Shown here: in pieces, positions 10,236 through 18,996 of the stretch | Position numbering within the stretch: position 1 is the stretch's first letter | Layout: each line of letters begins with the position of its first letter | Source of the DNA: Streptomyces viridiviolaceus | GTDB lineage: Bacteria > Actinomycetota > Actinomycetes > Streptomycetales > Streptomycetaceae | Direction of reading: 5' to 3' | NCBI RefSeq assembly: GCF_014650995.1 | Contig: NZ_BMWA01000027.1 | Location: 1-64,000, forward strand | DNA: 64,000 nt | Position numbers and translations under genes: made by a program | The notes under the pieces: model-generated | Told to the model about the DNA's origin: nothing | Seen by the model: only the letters and a program-made list of their open reading frames with translations | The model's database searches: none

Positions 10236-11903
10236 CTACTCCGGAGACGTCGCCTTCAGAGCCAGCCACAGCTCCATCCGGACGTCCGGGTCGTCCAGGG
10301 AGCGGCCGAGGATCTCCTCCACCCGGCGCATCCGGTACCGCAGGGTGTGCCGGTGCACTCCGAGGTCGGCCGCCGCCGCGTCCCACTGGCCGTGCCGGGA
10401 CAGCCAGGCGCGCAGGGAGGCCACCAGGTCGCCCCGCCCGGTCGCGTCGTGCTCGCGCAGGGCCCGCAGCAGTCCGTCGGCGAAGGCCCGCACCGCGTCG
10501 TCGGCGAGCAGCGGCAGCACCGACCCGGCGGCCAGCTGCTCGTGCTCCACGCAGACGCGTCCGCGCCGCCGTGCCACCGACAGCGCCTGCTCGGCCTGCT
10601 TGTAGGCGGCCGACGCGGCGATGGGCCCGGACGGCGCCGACAGGCCGACGACCAGCCCGTCCTCGTCGCCGCCCGGCCCGGGCTCCGGCGCGGCCGGCGA
10701 GCCGGCCGTCTCCAGCGCCGCCGCGTACTCGGTGCACGCGGCGACGGCCGCGCCCCCGTCCGTGGCCAGCACCACCAGCCGCTCCCCGTCGGGGACGACC
10801 AGCACCGCCTCGCCCGCCCGGGCGGCCGCCGACTCCACGACCTCGGCGAGCGCCCCGAGCGGGTCGCCGCCCGCCTCGGAGGCCGCCAGCGCGGCGGCCG
10901 ACGGCTTGGTGGCGGGCACGCGCGCCTGCGCCCCGGCGTGCACGCGCGCGGCCGAGGCCGACGCCGCCTCGGCGACGATCAGCCGGAAGGGCGCGTCCAG
11001 CAGGGCGCCGTACAGGTCCCCGGCGACCGCGCGGGCGTGGTCGGGCTCCCCGGCCAGCAGCATGCGCAGCACGGCCGTGCCGATGCGCTGCTCGGCCTCG
11101 TGCAGGGACCGGGAGCGTTCCGTGGTGAGGGTCAGCAGGGCGATGGCCGAGTGGACGGCGTACCGTTCCGCGGTGCCGAGGGCCGCCGCCGTGCCGACGG
11201 CGAGCGCCGAGCGGGCCCTGCGGGAGGTGCCGAGGGAGTGCAGCTCCACCCGGTCCTCGTTGTCCGGTCCGCCCACCACCGAGGAGGCCGGCGCGGGCCG
11301 CTCGCGCAGCCGCTGCACATCGGCGGTGAGCCGGGCGGCCCTGCGGCCCGCCCACTCCGGTGCCGTGGCGACGACGGCGCCCGAGGCGTCGTACAGCGCC
11401 GCCCACCCGTCGACCTGGGAGGCCAGCGCTGACAGCAGCCCCTCCGGACCGTCCGTCAGAGCCTGTCTGGTCAGTTCGCGCTGGGCCGCGAACCCGGCGG
11501 TGACCGCCCGGTACTGGTCGGCGGCGATCGCGGCGGACACGGCCTTGCTGATGGCGAGGAAGGGCGTGCGGCGCGGCACCTCCAGCAGCGGCAGGCCCTC
11601 CTCGCGCGCCGCGTCGACGAGCGCCTCGGGGATGTCCTCGTAGTTGACGCCGACGGCGAAGCCGAGCCCGACCACTCCGGCGCCGACCAGCCGTTTGACG
11701 TACCGGCGCATCGCCTCGGGGTTCTCCGCGTCCAGTTTGAGCGCGGTGATCAGGAGCAGTTCCCCGCCCTCCATGTAGGGCACGGGATCGGCGAGCTCGC
11801 TGACGTGCGCCCAGCGGACTGGGACGTCGAGGCGGTCCTCGCCCGCGCGCACGGTCAGTTTGAGCGCGGAGTGGTGGACGAGCGAGGCGAGCGTGGGGGG
11901 CAT
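10236..11903 (-). CDS. PucR-family transcriptional regulator
   Basis: Purine/amine-catabolism type activator of 555 residues. It has an N-terminal PucR domain (WAHVSELADPVPYMEGGELL), a long middle sensor region, and a C-terminal CdaR-type helix-turn-helix containing LGVHRHTLRYRMRRVEEILG. The ATG at 11903 starts at the family N-terminus MPPTLASLVHHSAL; upstream in-frame codons would run through a repeat-rich regulatory region. It is flanked by an aldehyde dehydrogenase, and gabT lies beyond the ATPase gene. That context suggests it senses GABA, a polyamine product or a related amine. Direct repeats just upstream of its start are candidate self-binding sites. Confidence 0.88.
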   Translation of the reverse strand: MPPTLASLVHHSALKLTVRAGEDRLDVPVRWAHVSELADPVPYMEGGELLLITALKLDAENPEAMRRYVKRLVGAGVVGLGFAVGVNYEDIPEALVDAAREEGLPLLEVPRRTPFLAISKAVSAAIAADQYRAVTAGFAAQRELTRQALTDGPEGLLSALASQVDGWAALYDASGAVVATAPEWAGRRAARLTADVQRLRERPAPASSVVGGPDNEDRVELHSLGTSRRARSALAVGTAAALGTAERYAVHSAIALLTLTTERSRSLHEAEQRIGTAVLRMLLAGEPDHARAVAGDLYGALLDAPFRLIVAEAASASAARVHAGAQARVPATKPSAAALAASEAGGDPLGALAEVVESAAARAGEAVLVVPDGERLVVLATDGGAAVAACTEYAAALETAGSPAAPEPGPGGDEDGLVVGLSAPSGPIAASAAYKQAEQALSVARRRGRVCVEHEQLAAGSVLPLLADDAVRAFADGLLRALREHDATGRGDLVASLRAWLSRHGQWDAAAADLGVHRHTLRYRMRRVEEILGRSLDDPDVRMELWLALKATSPE

Positions 11904-11958
11904 GGGTGCCTTCAGGTCTGCGTCAGGGTTGCGAGCGGGCGGCCGACCGGATCCGTGG

Positions 11959-12045
11959 GACCACGTGATCGGTCCGACCATGTGACCGGTGCGATCGTCG
12001 TGATCCTTGGGGCCTATGTGGTCTTCTGGCGATCGTTCGACGATC
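11959..12045. promoter_or_regulatory. Direct repeats and palindrome upstream of PucR gene
   Basis: GACCACGTGATCGGT (11959-11973) and GACCATGTGACCGGT (11976-11990) are near-identical direct repeats 17 bases apart. GATCGTTCGACGATC at 12031-12045 is a palindrome with a 3-base centre. All lie in the 225-base gap upstream of the regulator, a likely operator cluster. Confidence 0.5.
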
Positions 12046-12128
12046 TTTTGGCCGTCACGTATGAACGACCTGTGTCGATTCTGCCTCACCGTATGGTCGC
12101 GCGGCGCCCGTATGCCGCGCTCGGCGGC

Positions 12129-14282
12129 TCATCCCCGCAGATCCACCAGCAGCGGTGGCGCGTGCTCCCCCTTCACCGTCGTCAGGGACAGGACCGCGTG
12201 GCCCGGCGGCACCGCGTGCGCCAGCTCGGACGCCGACCACCGCTCCCGCTCGACCTGCCGCACGGTGACCGCCCGCGCGGTGGGCGCCTTCCCGGTGATC
12301 ACCCGGCGCAGCACGTGCACGGCCTTGCCCGCCGGGGTCTCGGCGATGATCTGCCGGTCCGTGACGTCCCTGGCCTCGGTCCACTCCTTGCCCCACACCT
12401 CGGCGAAGTCCTGCCCGTCCCAGGGCGTGAGCCCGGACAGCGCCATCCGGCACCCGGTCGCCCCGAGCAGCGGACCGCGCAGCGGACGCGGCACGTCGTC
12501 CAGGGTGCGCAGGGTCAGCACCACCCCGGCGCCCGCCGACCGCAGCCGCTGGATGCCCCGGACGGCCTCCGGCGTCACCACCCCGCTCGCGTCGTCCAGC
12601 ACCAGGCAGGCGAACAGCGACCGGTCCTCGCGCACCGCAACGCTCGCCGTGAACTGGGCGAGCACCAGTCGCGCCAGCATCCGCGAGGCGTCCGCGTGCC
12701 CGCGCTCGGGCAGGTCGATGCGGACGCGCACCGGATGGTCGAGGGCCTTGAGCGAGAACGGCCGGGACTGCCCCGAGGTGTCGAAGAAACCGGCGAAGGC
12801 GGGCCGGTCCAGCAGCGCCACCCGGTCGGCCAGCACCCCGCCCACGTCCCCGGGGTGCCCCATCTGCCGCTCGCGCGCGTCCAGCTCCCGCAGCAGCGAC
12901 TCCTGTCCGGTGTCCTGGAGCCCCTGGCGCAGCGCGGCCAGCGGCCCGGGCGCCCCGTCGAGCAGCTGCCGCAGCTCCGGTACGCCGGGGAAGCGTCCGT
13001 GCACCGCCCGGAACGGGCCGAGCAACTGGGCGAGGACGGTGGTGGAGCGGCGGCTGTCGCCGCCCGGGTGCGGGTCGGCGAGGTCGCCGACCAGCGCCTC
13101 GGCGAGGACGGCCGCGGCCTCGTCCGGGTCGGTCGTGCCGCCGTACAGGTCGAGGTCGTACACGGAGTCGGGGTTCCCGATCCGTACGACCACGTCGTAG
13201 GCGTCGGCGGGGCCGTGACCGGCGCCCGCCGCGCCGACCACGACGACCGCGGCCCGCCCGGCGAGCGCCTGCAGGCACAGCGACTCGGCCAGCGGCCGGA
13301 CCAGGCTGCCGGTCTTGCCGGACCCGGCCGGGCCGACCGCGAGCAGGGAGGTGCCGAGCAGGTCGGGGCCGAGGGCGAGGCCGGTGCCGCGGTAGGCGTA
13401 GGGGTTGCGGGCGTCGTCGGCGGCGGTGCCGATCCGCACCTGCCCGGTGACGAGGTCGTGCCGGGCCTGCCGGGCGGGCAGGTCGCGGGCGCCGGAGGGG
13501 TGCGGGCAGGCGGCGGCGCCCTGGCTGAGCACCGCGCGTGTGAAGGTGGCGAGGCTGTGCCGGCCGTTGCTCACGCCCTGCCAGGCGCGGGTGATGCGGG
13601 CGTGGTCGACGTCCCGCATGAGCCCGGAGCGCGCGTCGGCGGCGAGCCGCTCGGCGGCGTCCGCCGCGCCGGCGGCCCGCAGCGCGGGCCATGCGGCGGG
13701 GTCCTCCTCGGGGGCGGGCGGGCGCTCGGTGCGCGGTGCCGTGCGGCGCCAGGCGGGCGGGCCGTAGCGGCGCCAGATCTCGCTCCACCGGCCCAGCCGG
13801 CCGACGCCGACCATGATGAGCGCCGCGATCAGGACGTAGTAGGCGTAGACGACCACGACGGCGCCGAAGCTGTGCGGCTCGGCCCAGGACTCCGGGATCA
13901 TCGCGTACAGCGGCAGCAGCCACCAGCCGCCGAGGTAGCCGTTCCACAGCAGCGACCAGATCAGCCAGCCGACCAGGAACGCGATCACCGCCCCGCCGAG
14001 CAGCTGCCGGGCCGGGACCCGCTCCGGCTCCTCCTCCGGCCGCGGCCGGTGTCCGAACCGCCACACGCCGGGCGGCGCCTCCGGCCGGGGCGTGCGCAGC
14101 CAGGACAGGAACACCGACCCGTCCGGCAGCGGGGGCACGCCCGGCATGCCGGGGGCCCGCGCCGGGCGCGGCGGCACCGCGGGCGCCTCCGGCGGTGCCG
14201 CGGGCACGTCCGGAGGCACCGCCGGACGCGGCACAGGATTCGCATGCGTACCCCGCGCGTCCCGGTTCCCGTCGCTGTCCAT
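12129..14282 (-). CDS. Membrane ATPase resembling VirD4/TraG coupling proteins
   Basis: 717 residues. A proline-rich N-terminus is followed by about three membrane segments (near residues 93-112, 118-130 and 140-165), then a large cytoplasmic ATPase. The Walker A motif AVGPAGSGKT is at ~315-324, and a Walker B-like ACLVLDDAS is at ~570. This layout is that of type IV coupling proteins and related pumps that move DNA or protein, but no relaxase, conjugation gene or secretion partner is nearby. Start at 14282 follows a purine-rich stretch; a start 12 codons upstream is possible. Divergently arranged with gabT across ~240 bases. Function unknown. Confidence 0.75.
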   Translation of the reverse strand: MDSDGNRDARGTHANPVPRPAVPPDVPAAPPEAPAVPPRPARAPGMPGVPPLPDGSVFLSWLRTPRPEAPPGVWRFGHRPRPEEEPERVPARQLLGGAVIAFLVGWLIWSLLWNGYLGGWWLLPLYAMIPESWAEPHSFGAVVVVYAYYVLIAALIMVGVGRLGRWSEIWRRYGPPAWRRTAPRTERPPAPEEDPAAWPALRAAGAADAAERLAADARSGLMRDVDHARITRAWQGVSNGRHSLATFTRAVLSQGAAACPHPSGARDLPARQARHDLVTGQVRIGTAADDARNPYAYRGTGLALGPDLLGTSLLAVGPAGSGKTGSLVRPLAESLCLQALAGRAAVVVVGAAGAGHGPADAYDVVVRIGNPDSVYDLDLYGGTTDPDEAAAVLAEALVGDLADPHPGGDSRRSTTVLAQLLGPFRAVHGRFPGVPELRQLLDGAPGPLAALRQGLQDTGQESLLRELDARERQMGHPGDVGGVLADRVALLDRPAFAGFFDTSGQSRPFSLKALDHPVRVRIDLPERGHADASRMLARLVLAQFTASVAVREDRSLFACLVLDDASGVVTPEAVRGIQRLRSAGAGVVLTLRTLDDVPRPLRGPLLGATGCRMALSGLTPWDGQDFAEVWGKEWTEARDVTDRQIIAETPAGKAVHVLRRVITGKAPTARAVTVRQVERERWSASELAHAVPPGHAVLSLTTVKGEHAPPLLVDLRG

Positions 14283-14520
14283 CGCCCTTGCCCCCTGACC
14301 AGCCGCTCCGTCCACCATCAGCGAGTCAATCTAACGCCCTCCCAAGGGGAGTTCACCGCTTACGCGGCCGGGCCGGCGCGGACATGTCCACTGGTCGCTA
14401 TGTCCATCCCGGACAACCGGCGCTCCTGACAACGCCCACATGGAGCATGCCCACCCCCCTCTCCCGGTCCTAGCCTGCGAGAAAAGAAGGAAAGCGTCCG
14501 AAAGACCCCAGGAGTCCCCC

Positions 14521-15855
14521 ATGACCGCACTTCCGCAGGAGCGCCGCGTCGTCACCGCCATCCCCGGCCCGAAGTCGCAGGAGCTGCAGGCCCGCCGGAC
14601 CGCCGCGGTCGCGCAGGGCGTGGGCTCGACGCTGCCGGTCTTCGTCACGCGTGCCGGCGGCGGCATCATCGAGGACGTCGACGGCAACCAGATCATCGAC
14701 TTCGGCTCCGGCATCGCGGTGACCTCCGTCGGCGCCTCCGCCGAGGCCGTCGTACGCAAGGCCTCCGCTCAGCTCGCCGACTTCACCCACACCTGTTTCA
14801 TGGTGACCCCGTACGAGGGCTACGTCGCCGTCGCCGAGGCGCTGGCCGAGCTGACCCCGGGCGACCACGCCAAGAAGTCGGCCCTGTTCAACAGCGGCGC
14901 CGAGGCCGTCGAGAACGCCGTCAAGATCGCCCGTGCGTACACCAAGCGCCAGGCCGTCGTCGTCTTCGACCACGGCTACCACGGCCGCACCAACCTCACC
15001 ATGGCGCTGACCGCGAAGAACATGCCGTACAAGCACGGCTTCGGTCCGTTCGCGCCCGAGGTCTACCGCGTGCCGGTGGCGTACGGCTACCGCTGGCCGA
15101 CCGGTGCGGAGAACGCCGGTCCCGAGGCCGCCGCCCAGGCCATCGACCAGATCACCAAGCAGGTCGGCGCCGACAACGTGGCCGCGATCATCATCGAGCC
15201 GGTGCTCGGCGAGGGCGGCTTCATCGAGCCGGCCAAGGGCTTCCTGCCGGCGATCCGCAAGTTCGCCGCCGACAACGGCATCGTGTTCGTCGCCGACGAG
15301 ATCCAGTCCGGCTTCTGCCGCACCGGCCAGTGGTTCGCCTGCGAGGACGAGGGCATCGTCCCGGACCTGATCACCACCGCCAAGGGCATCGCCGGCGGTC
15401 TGCCGCTGGCCGCCGTCACCGGCCGCGCCGAGATCATGGACGCCGCGCACGCCGGCGGCCTGGGCGGCACCTACGGCGGCAACCCGGTCGCCTGCGCGGG
15501 TGCGCTCGGCGCCATCGAGACCATGAAGGAGCTCGACCTCAACGCCAAGGCCAAGCGCATCGAGGAGGTCATGAAGGACCGCCTGACCGCCATGGCCGAG
15601 AAGTTCGACATCATCGGCGACGTCCGGGGCCGCGGCGCCATGATCGCCATCGAGCTGGTCAAGGACCGCGCCACCAAGGAGCCGAACCCCGAGGCGACCG
15701 CCGCCCTGGCCAAGGCCTGCCACGCCGAGGGCCTGCTGGTCCTGACCTGTGGCACCTACGGCAACGTGCTGCGCTTCCTGCCGCCGCTCGTCATCGGCGA
15801 GGACCTGCTGAACGAGGGCCTCGACATCATCGAGCAGGGTTTCTCGCGCATCTGA
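14521..15855 (+). CDS. gabT: 4-aminobutyrate aminotransferase
   Basis: PLP enzyme moving the amino group of GABA to 2-oxoglutarate, giving succinate semialdehyde and glutamate. 444 residues. Class III aminotransferase landmarks are GAEAVENAVKIARAYT, FDHGYHGRT, the cofactor-binding ADEIQSGFCRTGQWFA, and the Schiff-base lysine in TTAKGIAGGLPLAAV. The ATG at 14521 is preceded by AGGAG. It is the expected last nitrogen-recovery step for the polyamine genes to its right. A long hairpin (15912-15957) ends the transcript. GABA is the preferred substrate by family; related omega-amino acids are possible. Confidence 0.93.
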   Translation: MTALPQERRVVTAIPGPKSQELQARRTAAVAQGVGSTLPVFVTRAGGGIIEDVDGNQIIDFGSGIAVTSVGASAEAVVRKASAQLADFTHTCFMVTPYEGYVAVAEALAELTPGDHAKKSALFNSGAEAVENAVKIARAYTKRQAVVVFDHGYHGRTNLTMALTAKNMPYKHGFGPFAPEVYRVPVAYGYRWPTGAENAGPEAAAQAIDQITKQVGADNVAAIIIEPVLGEGGFIEPAKGFLPAIRKFAADNGIVFVADEIQSGFCRTGQWFACEDEGIVPDLITTAKGIAGGLPLAAVTGRAEIMDAAHAGGLGGTYGGNPVACAGALGAIETMKELDLNAKAKRIEEVMKDRLTAMAEKFDIIGDVRGRGAMIAIELVKDRATKEPNPEATAALAKACHAEGLLVLTCGTYGNVLRFLPPLVIGEDLLNEGLDIIEQGFSRI

Positions 15856-15911
15856 GCGAGGCCCGCGCACGCCTGGCGCGGAGAGCGGCAGAGCATGTGA
15901 AGAAGGTGTGC

Positions 15912-15957
15912 GGGGTGGATGACAGGACACCGATGGCCCTGTCGTCCGCCCACCCCC
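15912..15957 (+). terminator. gabT terminator
   Basis: Extended imperfect hairpin: GGGGTGG pairs with CCACCCC and, inside it, ATGACAGG pairs with CCTGTCGT. It begins ~57 bases after the gabT stop. Confidence 0.65.
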
Positions 15958-15989
15958 TGCCGTAGGTTCTACGCAGATGAGAGATACAC

Positions 15990-16013
15990 CCGCTCACAGG
16001 GGACTGTGAGCGG
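15990..16013. repeat. Perfect 10-bp hairpin downstream of gabT
   Basis: CCGCTCACAG (15990-15999) pairs exactly with CTGTGAGCGG (16004-16013) around a four-base loop. It is one of three hairpins filling the 393-base gap between gabT and the PAP2 gene. Another, near-perfect and loopless, lies around 16069-16088. A second terminator or an operator; no riboswitch consensus is recognised. Confidence 0.45.
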
Positions 16014-16183
16014 CCTTCAGGCCGGGGCCTCCCCAGCTTCGACCTGGTCGTGCCTCGCGCACACAACCGGAGCCCGCGGGTTCCGGATCTCCTCACCGAT
16101 CGGACGGTCGCTCGCCCCAAACCCCCCGGGGCGCGCGACGTTCCGGTCAGGACGGCCGGCTCGGCATCCGGGTCGGCGGTTCA

Positions 16184-16225
16184 CCGAAGGGCCAGCGCAC
16201 TCCCCCCCTTGCGCTGGCCCTTCGG
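16184..16225. terminator. Perfect 16-bp hairpin just before the PAP2 gene
   Basis: 16184-16199 is the exact reverse complement of 16210-16225, with a C-rich ten-base loop. It ends 22 bases before the PAP2 start codon. That argues against longer upstream starts for that gene and leaves almost no room for a conventional promoter after the hairpin. Confidence 0.6.
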
Positions 16226-16247
16226 TGTTCCTGCCAAGCTGTGCGGC

Positions 16248-16880
16248 ATGCTGCTGCTCGGGCTTCCCGCCCTCCTCTTCGCACTGATCACCTGGCAGGT
16301 CGTGGCCGACGGCCCGCTGGTCGACGCGGACGAGCGGCTGAGCAGGGCACTCGTCCGTCCCGACCGGCTCTCCGAACTGCTCGCCGACCTCGGCAACGTG
16401 CAGGTCGCCGTACCCGTCCTCGCGGTCGCGCTGGCCTGGGTCGCGTGGCACGGCCGCGGCTCAGGTATGGACCGCTGGTGGCTGCCGCCCGCCGCCGGAG
16501 CGGTGGCGATGCTCCTGGTGCCGGCGCTGGTCGCACCCCTGAAGGAGTGGACCGACCGCCCCGGCACCCCGGCCGTGCCCCCGGCGGTCGGCTACTACCC
16601 CTCCGGCCACACCACCACCGCGGTCGTGGCGTACGGCGCGGCGGCGCTCCTGCTCCTTCCCCTGCTGCGCTCGACGGCGCTCCGCCGCGTGCTCGTCCTG
16701 CTCTGCGCCGTCCTCGTGCTCGGCGTCTCCTTCGGTCTGGTGCGCCGGGGCTACCACTGGCCGCTGGACGTGGTGGCCGGCTGGTGCCTGGGCGCGGTGC
16801 TGCTGGTCGGCCTCTGGCTGGTAGTCGGACGGAGCAGGCGTCGAAGTCGAGGCCGTGCGGAAGGCGGCGGGGGGTGGTGA
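16248..16880 (+). CDS. PAP2-superfamily membrane phosphatase
   Basis: About 210 residues with five to six membrane helices. Acid-phosphatase motifs are KEWTDRP, YYPSGHTTT and RRGYHWPLDVVAG, the three-part PAP2 active site. It would remove phosphate from a lipid-linked substrate such as undecaprenyl or phosphatidyl phosphates at the membrane. The first motif spacing is shorter than the usual KX6RP. ATG 16248 was chosen because the strong hairpin 16184-16225 lies directly upstream; no ribosome-binding site is visible, so initiation may be leaderless. Starts further upstream remain in frame and cannot be excluded. Confidence 0.8.
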   Translation: MLLLGLPALLFALITWQVVADGPLVDADERLSRALVRPDRLSELLADLGNVQVAVPVLAVALAWVAWHGRGSGMDRWWLPPAAGAVAMLLVPALVAPLKEWTDRPGTPAVPPAVGYYPSGHTTTAVVAYGAAALLLLPLLRSTALRRVLVLLCAVLVLGVSFGLVRRGYHWPLDVVAGWCLGAVLLVGLWLVVGRSRRRSRGRAEGGGGW

Positions 16881-16938
16881 GCGTGGAGCGTGCCCGGCGC
16901 GGCCCGGGCCGCGCCGGTCGCCGAGCCCCCCGCCCGGC

Positions 16939-17406
16939 TCACCGCCCGGCCTCGTCCGTCCCGTCCGCCGCGAGACCCGCCGCCGCCTCGTGCATCGCCA
17001 GTTCGAGGAGCGCCGGATCGCTGAGGGTGCCGGAGCCGTCCGGCGGGACCAGCCAGCGGATTCCGCCGGACGACAGCCGCCCCGGGTAGGGCACCACTAT
17101 CCAGGTGCCGGGCCCGGCCGTCCGGACCCCCGTGCCCAGCCAGCGGGCGGCGGTGCCCGGCGGCACGAAGAAGCCCGTGCGCGCGTCGCCGAAGTCGGCG
17201 AGCACCGGCCCGGGACGGTCCAGGACGCGGGTCAGGACGTCGAGCGTCGGACAGCCGAGCCTGCTCGGCACGATGAGCACGTCCCACGCCTTGCCGGCGG
17301 GCAGCAGGGCGACCCCCAGCGGGTTGCGCGCCCACTCCCGCAGACAGGACCCGGGATCCGGGGCGACGGATGCCAGCCACTCCACCGCCGTCTTCCCACC
17401 AGGCAT
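16939..17406 (-). CDS. Conserved hypothetical protein, 155 residues
   Basis: Not assigned to a named family. Begins MPGGKTAVEWLASVAPDPGS and has no signal peptide or membrane segment. It is mostly soluble alpha/beta-looking sequence with FFVPPGTAARWLG and WIVVPYPGRL. GC bias and codon pattern look normal. Its start ATG at 17406 follows a GGGAGG site that is buried in the hairpin 17409-17466, suggesting controlled translation. It lies downstream of the polyamine operon on the same strand and faces the PAP2 gene tail to tail. Confidence 0.65.
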   Translation of the reverse strand: MPGGKTAVEWLASVAPDPGSCLREWARNPLGVALLPAGKAWDVLIVPSRLGCPTLDVLTRVLDRPGPVLADFGDARTGFFVPPGTAARWLGTGVRTAGPGTWIVVPYPGRLSSGGIRWLVPPDGSGTLSDPALLELAMHEAAAGLAADGTDEAGR

Positions 17407-17408
17407 GA

Positions 17409-17466
17409 GGAGACCTCCCTTTCACTCGTGGACGCGGGCAGCGTCACGAGGGAGAGGGAGGTCTCC
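17409..17466 (-). promoter_or_regulatory. Long inverted repeat covering the ribosome-binding site
   Basis: GGAGACCTCCCT (17409-17420) and the following bases pair with 17445-17466, giving a ~22-bp stem with two mismatches around a 14-base loop. On the minus-strand transcript it includes the GGGAGG ribosome site of the gene starting at 17406. It can act as the terminator of the polyamine operon, as a translational lock, or both. Confidence 0.6.
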
Positions 17467-17533
17467 CGTCGGTCATTACGCGGGTTGCGGTGCCCCGTTG
17501 GGGTGAACCGGGTCACCCGCACCGTCGCGGGGC

Positions 17534-18961
17534 TCAGCTGTCGAAGCCGAGACCCAGCTTGTCCATCGTCCGCAGCCACAGGTTGCGCCGGCCGCCGTGC
17601 TCGTCCGCGCGGGCCAGCGACCACTTGGTGAGGGCGATGCCGGTCCAGGCGAAGGGTTCGGGCGGGAAGGGCAGCGGCTTCTTGCGGACCATCTCCAGTG
17701 CGGTGCGCTCGGTGCGCTCCCCCGCCAGCAGGTCCAGCATCACCTCGGCGCCGAATCGGGTCGCGCCCACGCCCAGGCCCGTGTACCCGGCGGCGTAGGC
17801 GACGCGGCCCTGGTGCGCGGTGCCGAAGAACGCCGAGAAGCGCGAGCAGGTGTCGATCGCGCCGCCCCACGCGTGCGTGAAGCGGACACCCTCCAGCTGC
17901 GGGAAGCAGGTGAAGAAGTGCCCCGCCAGCTTGGCGTAGGTCTCCGGGCGGTCGTCGTACTCGGCCCGCACCCGGCCGCCGTAGGGGTAGATCGCGTCGT
18001 AGCCGCCCCACAGGATCCGGTTGTCGGCGGAGAGCCGGAAGTAGTGGAACTGGTTGGCCGAGTCCCCGAGGCCCTGGCGGTTCTTCCAGCCGATCGAGGC
18101 CAGTTGCCCGTCGGTGAGCGGCTCGGTCATCAGCGCGTAGTCGTACACCGGGACGGTGTAGGCCCGCACGCGCCTGACGAGGTTCGGGAAGATGTTGGTG
18201 CCGAGCGCGACCGTGCGGGCGCGGACCCCGCCGTAGGGGGTGCGGACGGTCATGCCGGCGCCGTACGGCTTCAGGGTCAGCGCGGGGGTGTGCTCGTAGA
18301 CGCGGACGCCCAGGTCGAGGCAGGCACGCTTCAGGCCCCAGGCGAGCTTGGCCGGGTTCACGACGGCCACGCCCCTGCGGTCGTACAGGCCCGCCCGGAA
18401 CGTCGGGGAGTCGACCTGCTCGCGCACCGCCTCGGCGTCCAGGTACTCGATGCCGTCGGCGAGGCCCCGGCGGCCGATCTCCTCGTACCACTCCTTGAGT
18501 TCCCGTGCCTGGTAGGGCTCCGTGGCGACGTCGATCTCCCCCGTGCGTTCGAAGTCGCAGTCGAGGGAGTAGCGGGCGACCGCCGCCTCGATCGCGTCGA
18601 GGTTGCGGGCGCCCAGCTCCTCCAGCTTGTGGATCTCGTCCGGCCAGCGGGTGAGCCCGTTGGACAGACCGTGCGTGAGGGAGGCGGCGCAGAAGCCGCC
18701 GTTGCGGCCGGAGGCGGCCCAGCCCACCTCACGGCCCTCCACGAGCACCACGTCCCGCTGCGGGTCGCGCTCCTTGGCGATCAGCGCGGTCCACAGCCCG
18801 CTGTAGCCGCCGCCGACGACCAGCAGGTCGCAGGTCTCCGCGCCGGTGAGGGCGGGCTCGGGGCGGGGGCGGCCGGGGTCGTCCAGCCAGTACGGGACCG
18901 GCTGGGCCTCGGAGAGGGATTTCGTCCAGTCGTTGCTGCGGCTCATGGCGCTCGGGGCCAT
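17534..18961 (-). CDS. FAD-dependent amine oxidoreductase (DAO/PuuB-like)
   Basis: 475 residues. The N-terminal FAD-binding motif is VVGGGYSGLWTAL, followed by the GWAASGRNGGF loop typical of D-amino-acid/glycine/gamma-glutamylputrescine oxidases. The C-terminal FAD contact is AAGYTGLGVGATRFGAEV. Last gene of the polyamine operon, after the PotABCD transporter. A role in oxidative deamination of a polyamine or its gamma-glutamyl derivative is inferred from that context. ATG 18961 has GGGAG eight bases upstream; a second ATG five codons in is possible. It releases an aminoaldehyde that the operon's aldehyde dehydrogenase could oxidise. Confidence 0.88.
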   Translation of the reverse strand: MAPSAMSRSNDWTKSLSEAQPVPYWLDDPGRPRPEPALTGAETCDLLVVGGGYSGLWTALIAKERDPQRDVVLVEGREVGWAASGRNGGFCAASLTHGLSNGLTRWPDEIHKLEELGARNLDAIEAAVARYSLDCDFERTGEIDVATEPYQARELKEWYEEIGRRGLADGIEYLDAEAVREQVDSPTFRAGLYDRRGVAVVNPAKLAWGLKRACLDLGVRVYEHTPALTLKPYGAGMTVRTPYGGVRARTVALGTNIFPNLVRRVRAYTVPVYDYALMTEPLTDGQLASIGWKNRQGLGDSANQFHYFRLSADNRILWGGYDAIYPYGGRVRAEYDDRPETYAKLAGHFFTCFPQLEGVRFTHAWGGAIDTCSRFSAFFGTAHQGRVAYAAGYTGLGVGATRFGAEVMLDLLAGERTERTALEMVRKKPLPFPPEPFAWTGIALTKWSLARADEHGGRRNLWLRTMDKLGLGFDS

Positions 18962-18996
18962 GATTTCAACTCCCTACGAATGCAGTACGCAGTGCA

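Noticed and set aside
11805..14429. A plus-strand open frame of 874 codons across the ATPase gene
   Set aside because: It is antisense to the membrane ATPase, very arginine/glycine/proline-rich and without domain-like segments; an artefact of high GC codon bias.
15990..16090. Hairpin series after gabT as a c-di-AMP or other riboswitch
   Set aside because: Stems are good but none of the conserved riboswitch core sequences is present, and the downstream gene's leader is cut by another terminator-like hairpin.
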